Assembly (NCBI GenBank): GCA_900770015.1
Contig: CAAGIU010000331.1
Coordinates: forward strand, 1 to 20,091
Direction of reading: 5' to 3'
Length of the DNA stretch: 20,091 bases
DNA from: an uncultured Oscillospiraceae bacterium
GTDB taxonomy: Bacteria; Bacillota_A; Clostridia; Oscillospirales; Oscillospiraceae
Part shown: one piece after another, positions 6,966-14,861 of the stretch
Numbering within the stretch: the first letter of the stretch is position 1
How the letters are laid out: each line of letters begins with the position of its first letter
Notes under the pieces: model-generated
The model's database searches: none
Told to the model about the DNA's origin: nothing
The model's input: only the letters and a program-made list of their open reading frames with translations
Translations under genes and position numbers: made by a program

Positions 6966-8186
6966 ATGCAGTGCGGACTTCTCGGGCGGAAGCTGGGTCA
7001 CAGCTATTCTCCGCAGATCCATTCCCATCTGGCGTCCTACGAGTATACCCTTTTTGAAAAGGAGCCGGAGGAGCTGGAAGCTTTTCTGAAAAACGGCAGC
7101 TTCACCGGTCTCAACGTGACGATCCCCTATAAAAAGGATGTGATTCCCTACCTGGACGAGCTTTCCCCCACGGCGAAGCGGCTGGGGGCGGTGAACACCA
7201 TTGTCCGGCGGGAAGACGGCAGCCTCATCGGCCACAACACCGATTACTTCGGCTTCCGCTCCATGGTGCTCAGAAGCGGGCTGGCTGTGGCGGGGAAAAA
7301 GGGGCTGGTGCTGGGCAGCGGCGGCGCTTCCAATACGGCGGTGGCCGCATTGGAGGAAATGGGCGCTCAGGTTGTGGTGATCTCCCGCTCCGGGGAGAAC
7401 AATTATGACAACCTGCACCTTAACGCCGATGCCGCCGTCATCGTCAATACCACCCCGGTGGGCATGTATCCCAAAACCGGGGTCAGCCCCATCAGCCTGG
7501 AGCGGTTCCAAAAGCTGGAGGGCGTACTGGATGTGGTGTACAATCCTGCCAGAACACAGCTGCTGCTGGACGCGGAAAGCCGGGGCCTGATTGCCATGAA
7601 CGGCCTTTGGATGCTGGTGGCCCAGGCCAAGGAAAGCGCCGAATGGTTTGCCGGGATGCAGATTCCCGACGGGAAAATCGCCAAAATCCACGGCCTTCTC
7701 CGCGCGCAGATGGAAAACATCATCCTCATCGGAATGCCCGGCTGCGGCAAGACCACCGTGGGGCAGGCTCTGGCAACCATGCAGGGCAAGCGCTTTGTGG
7801 ATGCCGATGCCGTCCTGGAAGAGCGGGTGGGCAGGAAGATTACCGACATCATCCCCACCGACGGCGAGGAAGCGTTCCGGCAGATGGAAACCGACACCCT
7901 GGCGGAGCTGGGAAAGCAGAGCGGCCTGGTCATCGCCACCGGCGGCGGCTGCGTCACCCGGGAGCGGAACTACCCGCTGCTGCACCAGAATGGCACCATC
8001 CTCTGGCTGACCCGGGACCTGAATAAGCTGCCCACCCACGGGCGGCCCCTCTCCCAGACGGGGAAGCTGCAGCAGATGTATGCAGTCAGAGAGCCCATGT
8101 ACCGGCGCTTTGCCGATGCCGTTATCTCCAACGACGCTGCGGTGGAGCAGACCATTGCCCAAATCTGCGCCTTGCAGGAAACATAA
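6966..8186 (+). CDS. aroE-aroK: Shikimate dehydrogenase - shikimate kinase fusion
   Basis: A single 406-residue protein combining two shikimate steps. Residues 1-248 are shikimate dehydrogenase, with GHSYSP for shikimate binding (11-16), the catalytic Lys in TIPYKKD (K56 or K57), GAVNTI (75-80), NTD (91-93) and the nucleotide loop LGSGGAS (116-122). Residues 249-406 are shikimate kinase, with a Walker A GMPGCGKTT (256-264), DADAV for shikimate and Mg binding (279-283), TGGGCV (325-330) and REPMYRRFAD (375-384). No ribosome site or stop lies at the junction near 7710, although the kinase half begins with an in-frame Met (249). The dehydrogenase part is short, because the stretch after the nucleotide loop is compressed. 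The gene starts at the base after the pheA stop. Confidence 0.93.
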   Translation: MQCGLLGRKLGHSYSPQIHSHLASYEYTLFEKEPEELEAFLKNGSFTGLNVTIPYKKDVIPYLDELSPTAKRLGAVNTIVRREDGSLIGHNTDYFGFRSMVLRSGLAVAGKKGLVLGSGGASNTAVAALEEMGAQVVVISRSGENNYDNLHLNADAAVIVNTTPVGMYPKTGVSPISLERFQKLEGVLDVVYNPARTQLLLDAESRGLIAMNGLWMLVAQAKESAEWFAGMQIPDGKIAKIHGLLRAQMENIILIGMPGCGKTTVGQALATMQGKRFVDADAVLEERVGRKITDIIPTDGEEAFRQMETDTLAELGKQSGLVIATGGGCVTRERNYPLLHQNGTILWLTRDLNKLPTHGRPLSQTGKLQQMYAVREPMYRRFADAVISNDAAVEQTIAQICALQET

Positions 8187-8201
8187 CAGGAGGAGCGTAT
8201 T

Positions 8202-8642
8202 ATGAAAATTCTCGTCATCAACGGCCCCAACCTCAACTTTCTGGGCATTCGGGAGCCGGGTATTTACGGAAAAAACACCTTCGCCGATCTGCTGACCATG
8301 CTGGACGCCTGGGGCAAAGACCTGGGGGTTGAGGTGGAGCAGTACCAGTCCAACCACGAGGGCGACCTGGTGGACAAGATCCAGTGGGCCTACGGCAGGG
8401 TGGACGGCATCGTCATCAATCCCGCCGCCTATACCCACACCAGCGTAGCCATTCTGGATGCGCTGAAGGCCGTGTCCATTCCCGCGGTGGAGGTGCACAT
8501 CTCCGATGTGGATTCCAGAGAAGCCTTCCGGCAGGTTTCCTATGCGGGTCTTGCCTGCAAACACACCATCAAGGGTCAGGGTTTTGACGGCTACCGTCAG
8601 GCCATGGTCTGGCTGGTGGAGCACTACGGAAGCAAATCATGA
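8202..8642 (+). CDS. aroQ: Type II 3-dehydroquinate dehydratase
   Basis: Dehydrates 3-dehydroquinate to 3-dehydroshikimate (step 3). At 146 aa it has the length of the dodecameric type II enzyme, which is unrelated to AroD. Motifs are INGPNLNFLGIREPGIYG (6-23, with the catalytic Tyr22), QSNHEGDLVD (49-58), NPAAYTHTS (73-81) and EVHISD (97-102, with the catalytic His99). Most homologues read NPGAYTHTS or NPGALTHTS. The start is ATG 8202, eight bases after AGGAGG (8188-8193). The stop overlaps the next gene by ATGA, coupling their translation. Confidence 0.96.
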   Translation: MKILVINGPNLNFLGIREPGIYGKNTFADLLTMLDAWGKDLGVEVEQYQSNHEGDLVDKIQWAYGRVDGIVINPAAYTHTSVAILDALKAVSIPAVEVHISDVDSREAFRQVSYAGLACKHTIKGQGFDGYRQAMVWLVEHYGSKS

Positions 8643-9739
8643 ACATCCCTGTGATCCGCTCCTCCATGCCGCCCATGGAGGAATACATGGCGGAAATCGC
8701 CCCCCTGTGGGAGAGCCGGTATCTGTCCAACCACGGCGAAAAGGCGCGGGAGCTGGAGCGCCGGGCGGCGGAATATCTGGGAGCAGACCATGCCGTCAGC
8801 GCCGTCAACGGGCATCAGGCTCTGGAGCTCATCCTGCAGGCCATGGAGCTGAAGGGTGAGGTGATTACCACGCCGTTTACCTTCGTCTCCACCGTGGCCG
8901 CCATTGTCCGTTGCGGCCTGACCCCGGTGTTCTGCGACATCCGGGAGGATGACTGCACCCTGGACCCGGAGAAGCTCGAGGGGCTCATCACGGAGAAAAC
9001 CTGCGCCATATTGCCGGTGCATGTCTATGGCAATTTCTGCCGGGTGGAGGAAATCGACGCCATTGCGAAAAAGCATGGTCTGAAGGTCATCTATGATTCG
9101 GCCCATGCCTTCGGAGCCACATACCGGGGGCAGGGGGCAGGCAGCTTCGGCGATGCTTCCATGTTCAGTTTCCACGCCACCAAGGCTTTCCACAGCGCGG
9201 AGGGCGGTCTGGTGACCTGTCGGGATGCGCATCTGACGGATGCGCTGTGGCAGCTGCAGAATTTCGGCCTCAGCGGTGCGGCAGATGTGCAGCGGGTGGC
9301 GGGAAACGCCAAAATGAACGAATTCTCCGCCGCCATGGGCCTGTGCAACCTGCGGCACCTGGGTGAATACCTGGAAGGCCGGAAACGGGCATATCTGCAA
9401 TACCTGTCCCGGCTGGATGGAATCCGGGGCGTGAGGCTCAACCGGTTTGCCGGGGGCGTGGAGCCGAACTACACCTATTTCCCGGTTTGGATTGACCCGG
9501 AGGAAGCGGGCTTCAGCAGGGACGATCTGGCAGAGGAGCTGGAAAAACACGGCATCGGCAGCAGAAAGTATTTCTCCCCGGCGGTCTGCGACATGGAGCC
9601 TTACCGCAAATACGACCGGGGACAGACCCCCATCGCCAGGAAAGCCGCCTCCCAGGTACTGACGCTTCCCATGTACGCGGAGCTGACGCAGACAGAAGTG
9701 GATGAAATCTGCGATGTGATTCTGAAGCTGTGCAAATAA
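8639..9739 (+). CDS. DegT/DnrJ/EryC1/StrS-family PLP aminotransferase
   Basis: A 366-residue fold-type I PLP enzyme. Signatures seen are NGHQALELIL (57-66), VYDSAHAFGA (150-159, with Asp153 for the pyridine nitrogen) and SFHATKAFHSAEGG (177-190, with Lys182 as the likely Schiff-base lysine). The family mostly transaminates nucleotide-linked keto-sugars, and one branch contains 3-amino-5-hydroxybenzoate (AHBA) synthase, which acts on a shikimate-type ring. It overlaps aroQ by 4 bp and is the last gene before a strong terminator, so it is expressed with the whole aromatic pathway. No glycosyltransferase or sugar-nucleotide gene is nearby. Its substrate cannot be told from sequence: a sugar, a shikimate-type ketone, or even an aromatic keto acid are all conceivable, and only the family assignment is firm. 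Confidence 0.88.
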   Translation: MNIPVIRSSMPPMEEYMAEIAPLWESRYLSNHGEKARELERRAAEYLGADHAVSAVNGHQALELILQAMELKGEVITTPFTFVSTVAAIVRCGLTPVFCDIREDDCTLDPEKLEGLITEKTCAILPVHVYGNFCRVEEIDAIAKKHGLKVIYDSAHAFGATYRGQGAGSFGDASMFSFHATKAFHSAEGGLVTCRDAHLTDALWQLQNFGLSGAADVQRVAGNAKMNEFSAAMGLCNLRHLGEYLEGRKRAYLQYLSRLDGIRGVRLNRFAGGVEPNYTYFPVWIDPEEAGFSRDDLAEELEKHGIGSRKYFSPAVCDMEPYRKYDRGQTPIARKAASQVLTLPMYAELTQTEVDEICDVILKLCK

Positions 9740-9779
9740 AAAAGCCATGACAAGGCAATTCGCTTTGTCATGGCTTTTT
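9739..9779 (+). terminator. Intrinsic terminator ending the aro operon
   Basis: A long stem pairs AAAAGCCATGACAAGGC (9740-9756) with GCTTTGTCATGGCTTTT (9762-9778), with one G-T pair and a 5-nt loop, and ends in T9775-9779. It begins at the aminotransferase stop codon. Because the stem carries A on one side and T on the other it could terminate both strands, but no gene reads into it from the right except possibly the HAD gene. Confidence 0.93.
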
Positions 9780-9807
9780 GACGTGAAAAATGATTTGCCG
9801 CACCCTC

Positions 9808-9951
9808 GTAGGGGAGGCTATTAGCCTCCCGCCACGTAGGTCGCCTGCGTGTTTGGTTGAATGGGTAATTGTCCTGCTTTGTACGAATTCGCCCAACAAA
9901 GTACTTACTTGGGAAGCCCCACTGCGCGGGAGGATGATATCCTCCCCTACA
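9808..9951. mobile_element. MITE-like element, copy 2, inverted orientation
   Basis: It begins GTAGGGGAGGCTATTAGCC and ends GATGATATCCTCCCCTACA. Read on the - strand it contains GTTGGGCGAATTCGTAC and CCATTCAACCAAACA, matching the interior of copies 1 and 3. The left terminal palindrome has changed to GGGAGGCTATTAGCCTCCC with both arms altered together, which suggests selection on, or repair through, the hairpin. It lies between the convergent aro operon and the trmB operon and may serve as a 3' end for the latter. Confidence 0.75.
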
Positions 9952-9969
9952 TTGGCTGGGCAGTCCCGG

Positions 9970-10755
9970 TCAGATCAATCCGTAATGGATCAGGGCCTTT
10001 TCGATTCCGTCGTCCAGAACATCGGCGGTGACGTATTCGCAGACGGCTTTGGCTTCTTCGGAGCCGTTGCCCAGGCAGACGCTGTGGGCGGCCAGGGCGA
10101 ACATGGGCAGGTCGTTGGTGCTGTCGCCGATGGCCATGGTCTGCTCCCGGTCAGCGCCCAGCCGGTCCAGAATCGTCTGCATACCCCCGGCCTTGGAAAA
10201 GCCCTTCAGCACCAGCTCATACATGGTATTCTCCCGGGCAATGATGGTGAAATCCGTTTCCATTTCCCGGAGGAACGCTTCCAAATTGCTGCCCTCCACG
10301 GGGAAGGTGACGAACTTCACGAAGTCAGGCTCATTGGGGTCGGTGAGGGTATGGATGGGGAAGCCCACGCTGCGCAGCCGCTCCACCTCCCGGGACATGA
10401 TGGGATGGCGGGAATGCTCGCCGTCCAGCAGAATGCCGCCGTCCTCCGTCTCATAGAAGGAGCGCATGCCGTATTTCCGGGAGCAGGCCACCGCCTTCCG
10501 GCGCAGGGCAGCCTCCGGCTTTGCTCGCACCAGCCACTCCCCGTCCAGAAAAACCTCCATGCCGCAGCCGCAGGCAAAGCCCCGGAAGGCCATTTGCTTG
10601 ACCCGGGCATCCACCTGATAGTAGGGCCTGCCGGTGTTGACGATGGCAACGTGCCCGTTTTCCTTCAGTTTTTCCACTGCCCGGACGGCGGATTCCGGGA
10701 TTGCGTTGGTATGCCCGTCAATGATGGTTCCGTCGATATCGAAAAATACGACCAT
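9970..10755 (-). CDS. HAD-superfamily (Cof-type, IIB) phosphatase
   Basis: A 261-aa soluble hydrolase with motif I DIDGT (6-10, with nucleophile Asp6 and acid/base Asp8), motif II in NTGRP (40-44), a conserved Lys in the LVLKGFSKAGGM stretch (181-192) and motif IV GDSTNDLPMF (210-219). The large cap between motifs II and III is typical of HAD-IIB/Cof enzymes, which dephosphorylate sugar phosphates, pyridoxal phosphate or flavin mononucleotide; the substrate here is unknown. The start is ATG 10755 after AAAGGAGA. An in-frame reading extends upstream but runs inside the peptidase gene and has no ribosome site. It is the last gene of the - strand operon, 31 bp after the peptidase. Confidence 0.88.
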   Translation of the reverse strand: MVVFFDIDGTIIDGHTNAIPESAVRAVEKLKENGHVAIVNTGRPYYQVDARVKQMAFRGFACGCGMEVFLDGEWLVRAKPEAALRRKAVACSRKYGMRSFYETEDGGILLDGEHSRHPIMSREVERLRSVGFPIHTLTDPNEPDFVKFVTFPVEGSNLEAFLREMETDFTIIARENTMYELVLKGFSKAGGMQTILDRLGADREQTMAIGDSTNDLPMFALAAHSVCLGNGSEEAKAVCEYVTADVLDDGIEKALIHYGLI

Positions 10756-10786
10756 GGTGTCTCCTTTTGTATCTGACTGTTTTCTC

Positions 10787-11725
10787 TTATGCGCCCCCGG
10801 GCAGCCCCAGGGCTGCGGTGACGAGGATGCCCAGATTGTCCCGGTAGATGGAATCAAACTGGGAAATCGGCAGGGGATTTTCCCCCAGGCCTGCCTCGAT
10901 GGTATAGCCGGGGCGGCGGAAGGTCTGGATGAACCAGTCCTTGTAGCCTGCGAAGCCGGATTCGTAGGGCACATCCGCCAGGGTGTAGCCGCTGACGCGG
11001 GCCAATTCCTCCCCCAGCTCCCGGGCTCCCTCCACCTGATAGTCGTCAAACTGCCAGTAGATCACCTGGCCCTGGGTGTGGAATGCCAGGGTGACCCTTG
11101 GGTCCACCTCCTCGGTGTATTGGGCCATGGCCCGGGATTCCCGCTGGGTCAGCGGCGCCCGGCCAACATAGTCCCTGGGGCCGGCGCGGTCATAGCCCTG
11201 GCTGAATTTGATCTCTCTGGCTTTCAGCCAGCCTGCGGGATACTGCAGGTTCAAATCCACCCCCAGAAGATTGGCCTTCCAGCCGCTGGGGAAGGGAATG
11301 CTGGGATAGAATGCCGCCAGTGCCTCGGCGGCGGCATATTGCAGGGTGCCCACCTCAATGGCTCCGGTGACCAGATCCACCCCGTCGGGGTTTACCATGG
11401 GTACGGTATGGATGGTGCAGTTGCTGTCAATGATCTTGCCATCCACACCCCAGATTTGTCCGCCGCTGCGGATGGCTTCCGCCAGCTCCTCCACAAATTT
11501 CAGAAGAACGGGGGTGGTGATCCATTCGTTGGCGTGATGGGCGGCGGAAAACAGCACGTTTCGCGCTCCCTGACCGATGACCAGGGTTTTCACGGGCCGT
11601 TCAAAGGCCGTCTGGGTCAGGATTTCACTGCGGCAAAAGGGATACTCCGCCACAATGGCATCGATGGTCTGGCTGCACAGCGCAGAAGTCATTGGTACGT
11701 CGGTTTTTACAATTGCCAAATTCAT
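10787..11725 (-). CDS. M14-family zinc peptidase, gamma-D-glutamyl-diamino acid endopeptidase-like
   Basis: A 312-residue metallopeptidase. It has SAAHHANEW (60-68, with zinc ligands His64 and Glu67 as HxxE), VNPDGVDLV (111-119), GVDLNLQYPAGW, a downstream FHTQGQVIYW with the third zinc His, and TIEAGLGENPLP with the catalytic Glu. In ordinary carboxypeptidases the fourth motif reads DLNRNFP; here the Arg that grips a C-terminal carboxylate is missing. That is typical of the YqgT/ENP1-type enzymes that cleave gamma-D-Glu-diaminopimelate bonds in peptidoglycan peptides. There is no signal peptide or LysM domain, so a cytoplasmic role in muropeptide recycling is likely (inference). It follows mnmG by 42 bp. 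Its ribosome site lies in a hairpin. Confidence 0.85.
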   Translation of the reverse strand: MNLAIVKTDVPMTSALCSQTIDAIVAEYPFCRSEILTQTAFERPVKTLVIGQGARNVLFSAAHHANEWITTPVLLKFVEELAEAIRSGGQIWGVDGKIIDSNCTIHTVPMVNPDGVDLVTGAIEVGTLQYAAAEALAAFYPSIPFPSGWKANLLGVDLNLQYPAGWLKAREIKFSQGYDRAGPRDYVGRAPLTQRESRAMAQYTEEVDPRVTLAFHTQGQVIYWQFDDYQVEGARELGEELARVSGYTLADVPYESGFAGYKDWFIQTFRRPGYTIEAGLGENPLPISQFDSIYRDNLGILVTAALGLPGGA

Positions 11726-11753
11726 CGCCTCCGGAAAGTATATGCCGGAGGCG
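11726..11753 (-). promoter_or_regulatory. Hairpin that includes the ribosome site of the M14 peptidase
   Basis: CGCCTCCGG (11726-11734) and CCGGAGGCG (11745-11753) are perfect 9-bp complements with a 10-nt loop. On the - strand the 3' arm contains the GGAGG that lies two bases before the peptidase ATG. In the mRNA the Shine-Dalgarno sequence would thus be paired. No T-run follows, so it is not a usual terminator for mnmG. Confidence 0.6.
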
Positions 11754-11767
11754 GTGGTTTTGATGCC

Positions 11768-13669
11768 TTACAACGAAGAAGTTCCTGGGGGCTGCTTCTT
11801 TTGGCCGCTGGTTTCCAGATAGATCAGCAGCACGGCAATGTCGGCGGGGCTGACGCCGGAGATTCTTCCGGCCTGACCGATGGACATGGGGCGGATCTCA
11901 CTCAGCTTCTGCCGGGCTTCCAGCCGCAGGCCGGCGATGGCGTCGTAGTCGATGTCATCCGGCAGCAGCCGGGATTCCTCCTTCCGGAATTCCTCCACCT
12001 GTTTCTCCTGGCGCAGCAGATACCCTGCGTATTTCAGCTGGATCTCCACCTCTTCGGTGACGGCTTTGGGGAGCGCGGGACGCTGGGGGTCAAAGGGGGC
12101 GATGTCGTCATACCCGATTTCTGGGCGGCGGATCAGATCGGCCAGACGGACGGAGTTGGAAACCTTGGTGCTGCCCTTTTCTTCCAGCATCCGGTTCAGG
12201 GCTTCGCTGCCGGGAACGCCGCTTGCTTCCAGACGATTCCGCTCCCGGCGGACGGCTTCGTATTTTTCCTCCACCTGGCGCAGCCGCTCCCGGGGCACCA
12301 GGCCGATGGCGGCGCCGATGGCGGTGAGCCGCTGGTCGGCGTTGTCCTGCCGGTGGAGCAGGCGGTATTCGCTGCGGCTGGTCATGATCCGGTAGGGCTC
12401 CTCCGTGCCCTTGGTCACCAGATCGTCGATGAGGGTGCCGATGTAGCTGGTGTCCCGGGTCAGGATCATGGGGTCGCGGCCCTGGAGCTTCAGGGCGGCG
12501 TTGATGCCCGCCACCAGACCCTGGACGGCGGCCTCCTCATAGCCGGAGGTGCCGTTGAACTGGCCGGCTCCGTAGAGACCGGAGATTTTCTTACATTCCA
12601 GGGTGGGCAGCAGCTGGGTGGGGTCGATGCATTCGTATTCGATGGCGTAGGCCGGGCGCATCATTTCCGCGTGCTCCAGACCGGGGATGGTGCGCAGCAT
12701 CTGCAGCTGCACATCCTCCGGCAGGCTGGAGGAAAAGCCCTGAATGTACATTTCCTCCGTGTCCAACCCACATGGCTCGATGAAGAGCTGATGCCGGGAC
12801 TTGTCGGCAAAGCGGACGATCTTCGTCTCGATGCTGGGGCAGTACCGGGGGCCGACGCCGGAGATGGTGCCGTCGTACATGGGGCTGCGGTGGAGGTTCT
12901 CCCGGATGATCCGGTGGGTTTCCTCATTGGTGTAGGTCAGGTAGCACACGGCGGAATTGTTCACCTTGTGCTCCGTGCGGAAGGAGAAGGGCTCCACGGT
13001 GTCGTCACCGGGCTGGAGCTCCATTTTGGAAAAATCGATGCTGCGGCGGTTGACTCTGGGGGGTGTGCCGGTTTTGAAGCGCCGCAGGCTCAGCCCCAGG
13101 GATCTCAGGCAGTCGGCAAGACCCTGGCTCGGGTGCATCCCGTCGGGGCCGGAGGGGATGACGCACTCTCCGGTGATGACGGTGGAGTCCAAATAGGTGC
13201 CCGTGGCGATGATGACGGCCCTGCAGGGGTACTGCGCCCCCAGCTGGGTCCGGACACCGCAGACCGCCCCGTTTTCCGTGAGAATTTCCGTGATCTGGGC
13301 CTGCTTCAGCTCCAGATGCTCCTGCTGCTCCAGGGTGTGCTTCATATAGAGCTTGTATCTGGCCCGATCCGCCTGGGCCCGGAGGGAATGGACGGCAGGG
13401 CCTTTGCCCCGGTTAAGCATCCGGTACTGGATGCAGCTATGGTCCGCGGCCAGCCCCATTTCTCCGCCCAGAGCATCCAGCTCCCGCACCAGATGGCCCT
13501 TGCCGGTGCCGCCGATGGCGGGGTTGCAGGGCATATTGCCCACGGCATCCAGATTGATGGTAAAGAGGATGGTGTGCAGTCCCAGCCTTGCCGCGGCCAG
13601 CGCCGCCTCAATCCCCGCATGGCCCGCGCCGATCACCGCCACATCGCAGCTGCCTGCGGAGTAAGTCAT
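11768..13669 (-). CDS. mnmG: tRNA uridine-5-carboxymethylaminomethyl modification enzyme, FAD subunit
   Basis: With MnmE and in the cytoplasm, MnmG installs the carboxymethylaminomethyl group at U34 of tRNAs reading split codon boxes, using FAD and methylene-tetrahydrofolate. The 633-residue length is usual. Seen are the FAD loop [10 protein letters not shown] (14-23), [11 protein letters not shown] (a MnmG signature), [12 protein letters not shown], the signature [18 protein letters not shown] and a helical C-terminal MnmE-interaction region (about 550-630). The ATG at 13669 follows GAGGAGG and overlaps the trmB stop as ATGA. In many Firmicutes mnmG sits beside mnmE and rsmG near the origin; here it is paired with trmB, another tRNA-modification gene. 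Confidence 0.96.
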   Translation of the reverse strand: MTYSAGSCDVAVIGAGHAGIEAALAAARLGLHTILFTINLDAVGNMPCNPAIGGTGKGHLVRELDALGGEMGLAADHSCIQYRMLNRGKGPAVHSLRAQADRARYKLYMKHTLEQQEHLELKQAQITEILTENGAVCGVRTQLGAQYPCRAVIIATGTYLDSTVITGECVIPSGPDGMHPSQGLADCLRSLGLSLRRFKTGTPPRVNRRSIDFSKMELQPGDDTVEPFSFRTEHKVNNSAVCYLTYTNEETHRIIRENLHRSPMYDGTISGVGPRYCPSIETKIVRFADKSRHQLFIEPCGLDTEEMYIQGFSSSLPEDVQLQMLRTIPGLEHAEMMRPAYAIEYECIDPTQLLPTLECKKISGLYGAGQFNGTSGYEEAAVQGLVAGINAALKLQGRDPMILTRDTSYIGTLIDDLVTKGTEEPYRIMTSRSEYRLLHRQDNADQRLTAIGAAIGLVPRERLRQVEEKYEAVRRERNRLEASGVPGSEALNRMLEEKGSTKVSNSVRLADLIRRPEIGYDDIAPFDPQRPALPKAVTEEVEIQLKYAGYLLRQEKQVEEFRKEESRLLPDDIDYDAIAGLRLEARQKLSEIRPMSIGQAGRISGVSPADIAVLLIYLETSGQKKQPPGTSSL

Positions 13670-14355
13670 TGGGCATCCTCCTCAGGGCTGGCCTTTTTCT
13701 CCTCAGGCGGCAGGACAAAGGGCTTGCAGACCACCTCACAGCGGTTGATGGGGGTACCCAGACCGTAAAACTTTTCTTCGTAGCCGGTCATGATGCCCAC
13801 GATGCCGTTTGCGTGGAGGTCCCGGGTGACGTTTTTGGTTTCCAGGCCGCAGGCGGCAAATTCCTCCAGGCTGAACTCGAACAGGGGGGCGTTGTCGGTT
13901 TTGAAGTGGAATTCCCCGCCTTCGCGCACCACCCGGCAGTACTTCTCCAGGAAGCCCCGGTGGGTCAGGCGGCGCTTGGCGTTTTTCTTCCGGGGCCAGG
14001 GGTCGGGGAAGTTGATGAACAGACGGTCGATCTCCCCGGGGGCGAAGAAATCCTCCATCATGGCAACGTCCAGATCGATGTAGAATACGTTGGTCAGTCC
14101 CATATCCCGGGCTTTTTCCATGGCCACCACCACGGCCTCCCGGCAGCGTTCCACGGCGATGAGCAGCACATCGGGATTGGCCTGGGCGGTTTCGGCGGTG
14201 AACTTGCCCTTGCCGCAGCCCACCTCCACCCACAGCGCGGTGCAGCCGGGCTTCAGAGAGCGCCAGTTCCCCTTCATGGCGGCGGGCTCGGCGATCCGGT
14301 AGGCCGCGCACCGCTCCATTCGCGGCTCCAGATTCCGCATTTTTCTCATTCTCAT
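13666..14355 (-). CDS. trmB: tRNA (guanine-N7-)-methyltransferase
   Basis: Methylates G46 in the tRNA variable loop with S-adenosylmethionine. The 229-aa protein shows the SAM-binding [10 protein letters not shown], the family signature [18 protein letters not shown] and FKTDN. A short basic N-terminus (MRMRKMRN) precedes the fold. The start is ATG 14355, seven bases after GGAGG; two further Met codons within the next six could also start. The gene is first in the operon, 38 nt after the predicted transcription start, and overlaps mnmG by four bases. Confidence 0.95.
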   Translation of the reverse strand: MRMRKMRNLEPRMERCAAYRIAEPAAMKGNWRSLKPGCTALWVEVGCGKGKFTAETAQANPDVLLIAVERCREAVVVAMEKARDMGLTNVFYIDLDVAMMEDFFAPGEIDRLFINFPDPWPRKKNAKRRLTHRGFLEKYCRVVREGGEFHFKTDNAPLFEFSLEEFAACGLETKNVTRDLHANGIVGIMTGYEEKFYGLGTPINRCEVVCKPFVLPPEEKKASPEEDAQ

Positions 14356-14399
14356 AGGTAATCCTCCAAAGTCACAGGAATCATTTCTTTCAACCCTCC

Positions 14400-14427
14400 A
14401 TTATACAATAAAATCCCCCATTGTCAA
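14400..14427 (-). promoter_or_regulatory. Promoter of the trmB-mnmG-peptidase-HAD operon
   Basis: On the - strand a perfect TTGACA (14422-14427) and a perfect TATAAT (14400-14405) are separated by 16 bp. Transcription would start near 14393, leaving a short leader before trmB with no obvious regulatory fold. Confidence 0.85.
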
Positions 14428-14493
14428 ACATGGGTTGGTGCAGGGAAAGAATGCTCGTACGCTGCGCGAAATCATTTTGCAGGCTTCTTGTCA

Positions 14494-14522
14494 TTGCGAA
14501 TATACGAATGTTATGGTATAAT
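14494..14522 (+). promoter_or_regulatory. Promoter of the small two-gene unit
   Basis: TTGCGA (14494-14499) and a perfect TATAAT (14517-14522) are 17 bp apart, and TGG precedes the -10 box (extended -10). It is about 60 bp before the first ATG at 14589 and points away from the trmB promoter. Confidence 0.75.
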
Positions 14523-14588
14523 AATATCAAACCAATTATTCTGCCTGCACGTTGCTCAATTCTGTGCTTTTTTAATGGAGGAATCAAA

Positions 14589-14861
14589 ATGATGTACCCA
14601 TTCCTGACCCTTGACGATTCCACCGAGCTCGTCCACTCGGAAATGCGCCCGGACAATACGGTGAAGGTATACGTGGAAAAGCCGGACGAAAAAGACTGCT
14701 TTCACTGCGCCTCCTGTATTCTCCCCGGCTACCGGTGGCAGGATGTTTCCGGCTTCACGGAGGCAGAGCTTTCCCGCTATGAGGAAGTGATCCGCTCCAC
14801 CGCCCATCTGATTCTTCGCTTTGCACAGGAAGGAGGATTTGACAGTGCCGCAGGTTTTTAA
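14589..14861 (+). CDS. Small protein of unknown function, partner of the DUF4160 protein
   Basis: A 90-aa acidic protein with a good ribosome site (GGAGG, 14577-14581) and its own promoter. I do not recognise a named domain with certainty. It opens MMYPFLTLDDSTELVHSE and holds three clustered cysteines in DCFHCASC (Cys37, 40, 43). A predicted helical C-terminal half (about 56-82) follows. It has no membrane segment or signal peptide. It overlaps the following DUF4160 gene by 17 bp, so the two are translated together and may form a complex. The pairing of two small overlapping genes recalls toxin-antitoxin layouts, but nothing in the sequence proves that. Confidence 0.8.
   Translation: MMYPFLTLDDSTELVHSEMRPDNTVKVYVEKPDEKDCFHCASCILPGYRWQDVSGFTEAELSRYEEVIRSTAHLILRFAQEGGFDSAAGF

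Noticed and set aside
6618..8624. A 668-codon open reading frame on the - strand
   Set aside because: It is antisense to pheA, aroE-aroK and aroQ, all of which are unmistakable on +. The product is a His/Gly/Leu-rich mirror without recognisable motifs.
10756..11049. Upstream extension of the HAD gene
   Set aside because: The frame stays open into the peptidase gene, but DIDGT sits right after ATG 10755, which has its own AAAGGAGA site.
10634..13768. A 1044-codon open reading frame on the + strand
   Set aside because: It runs antisense through the HAD, peptidase and mnmG genes, which have clear family motifs on the - strand. It has no ribosome site and its translation shows no domain. It is a shadow produced by high GC at third positions.
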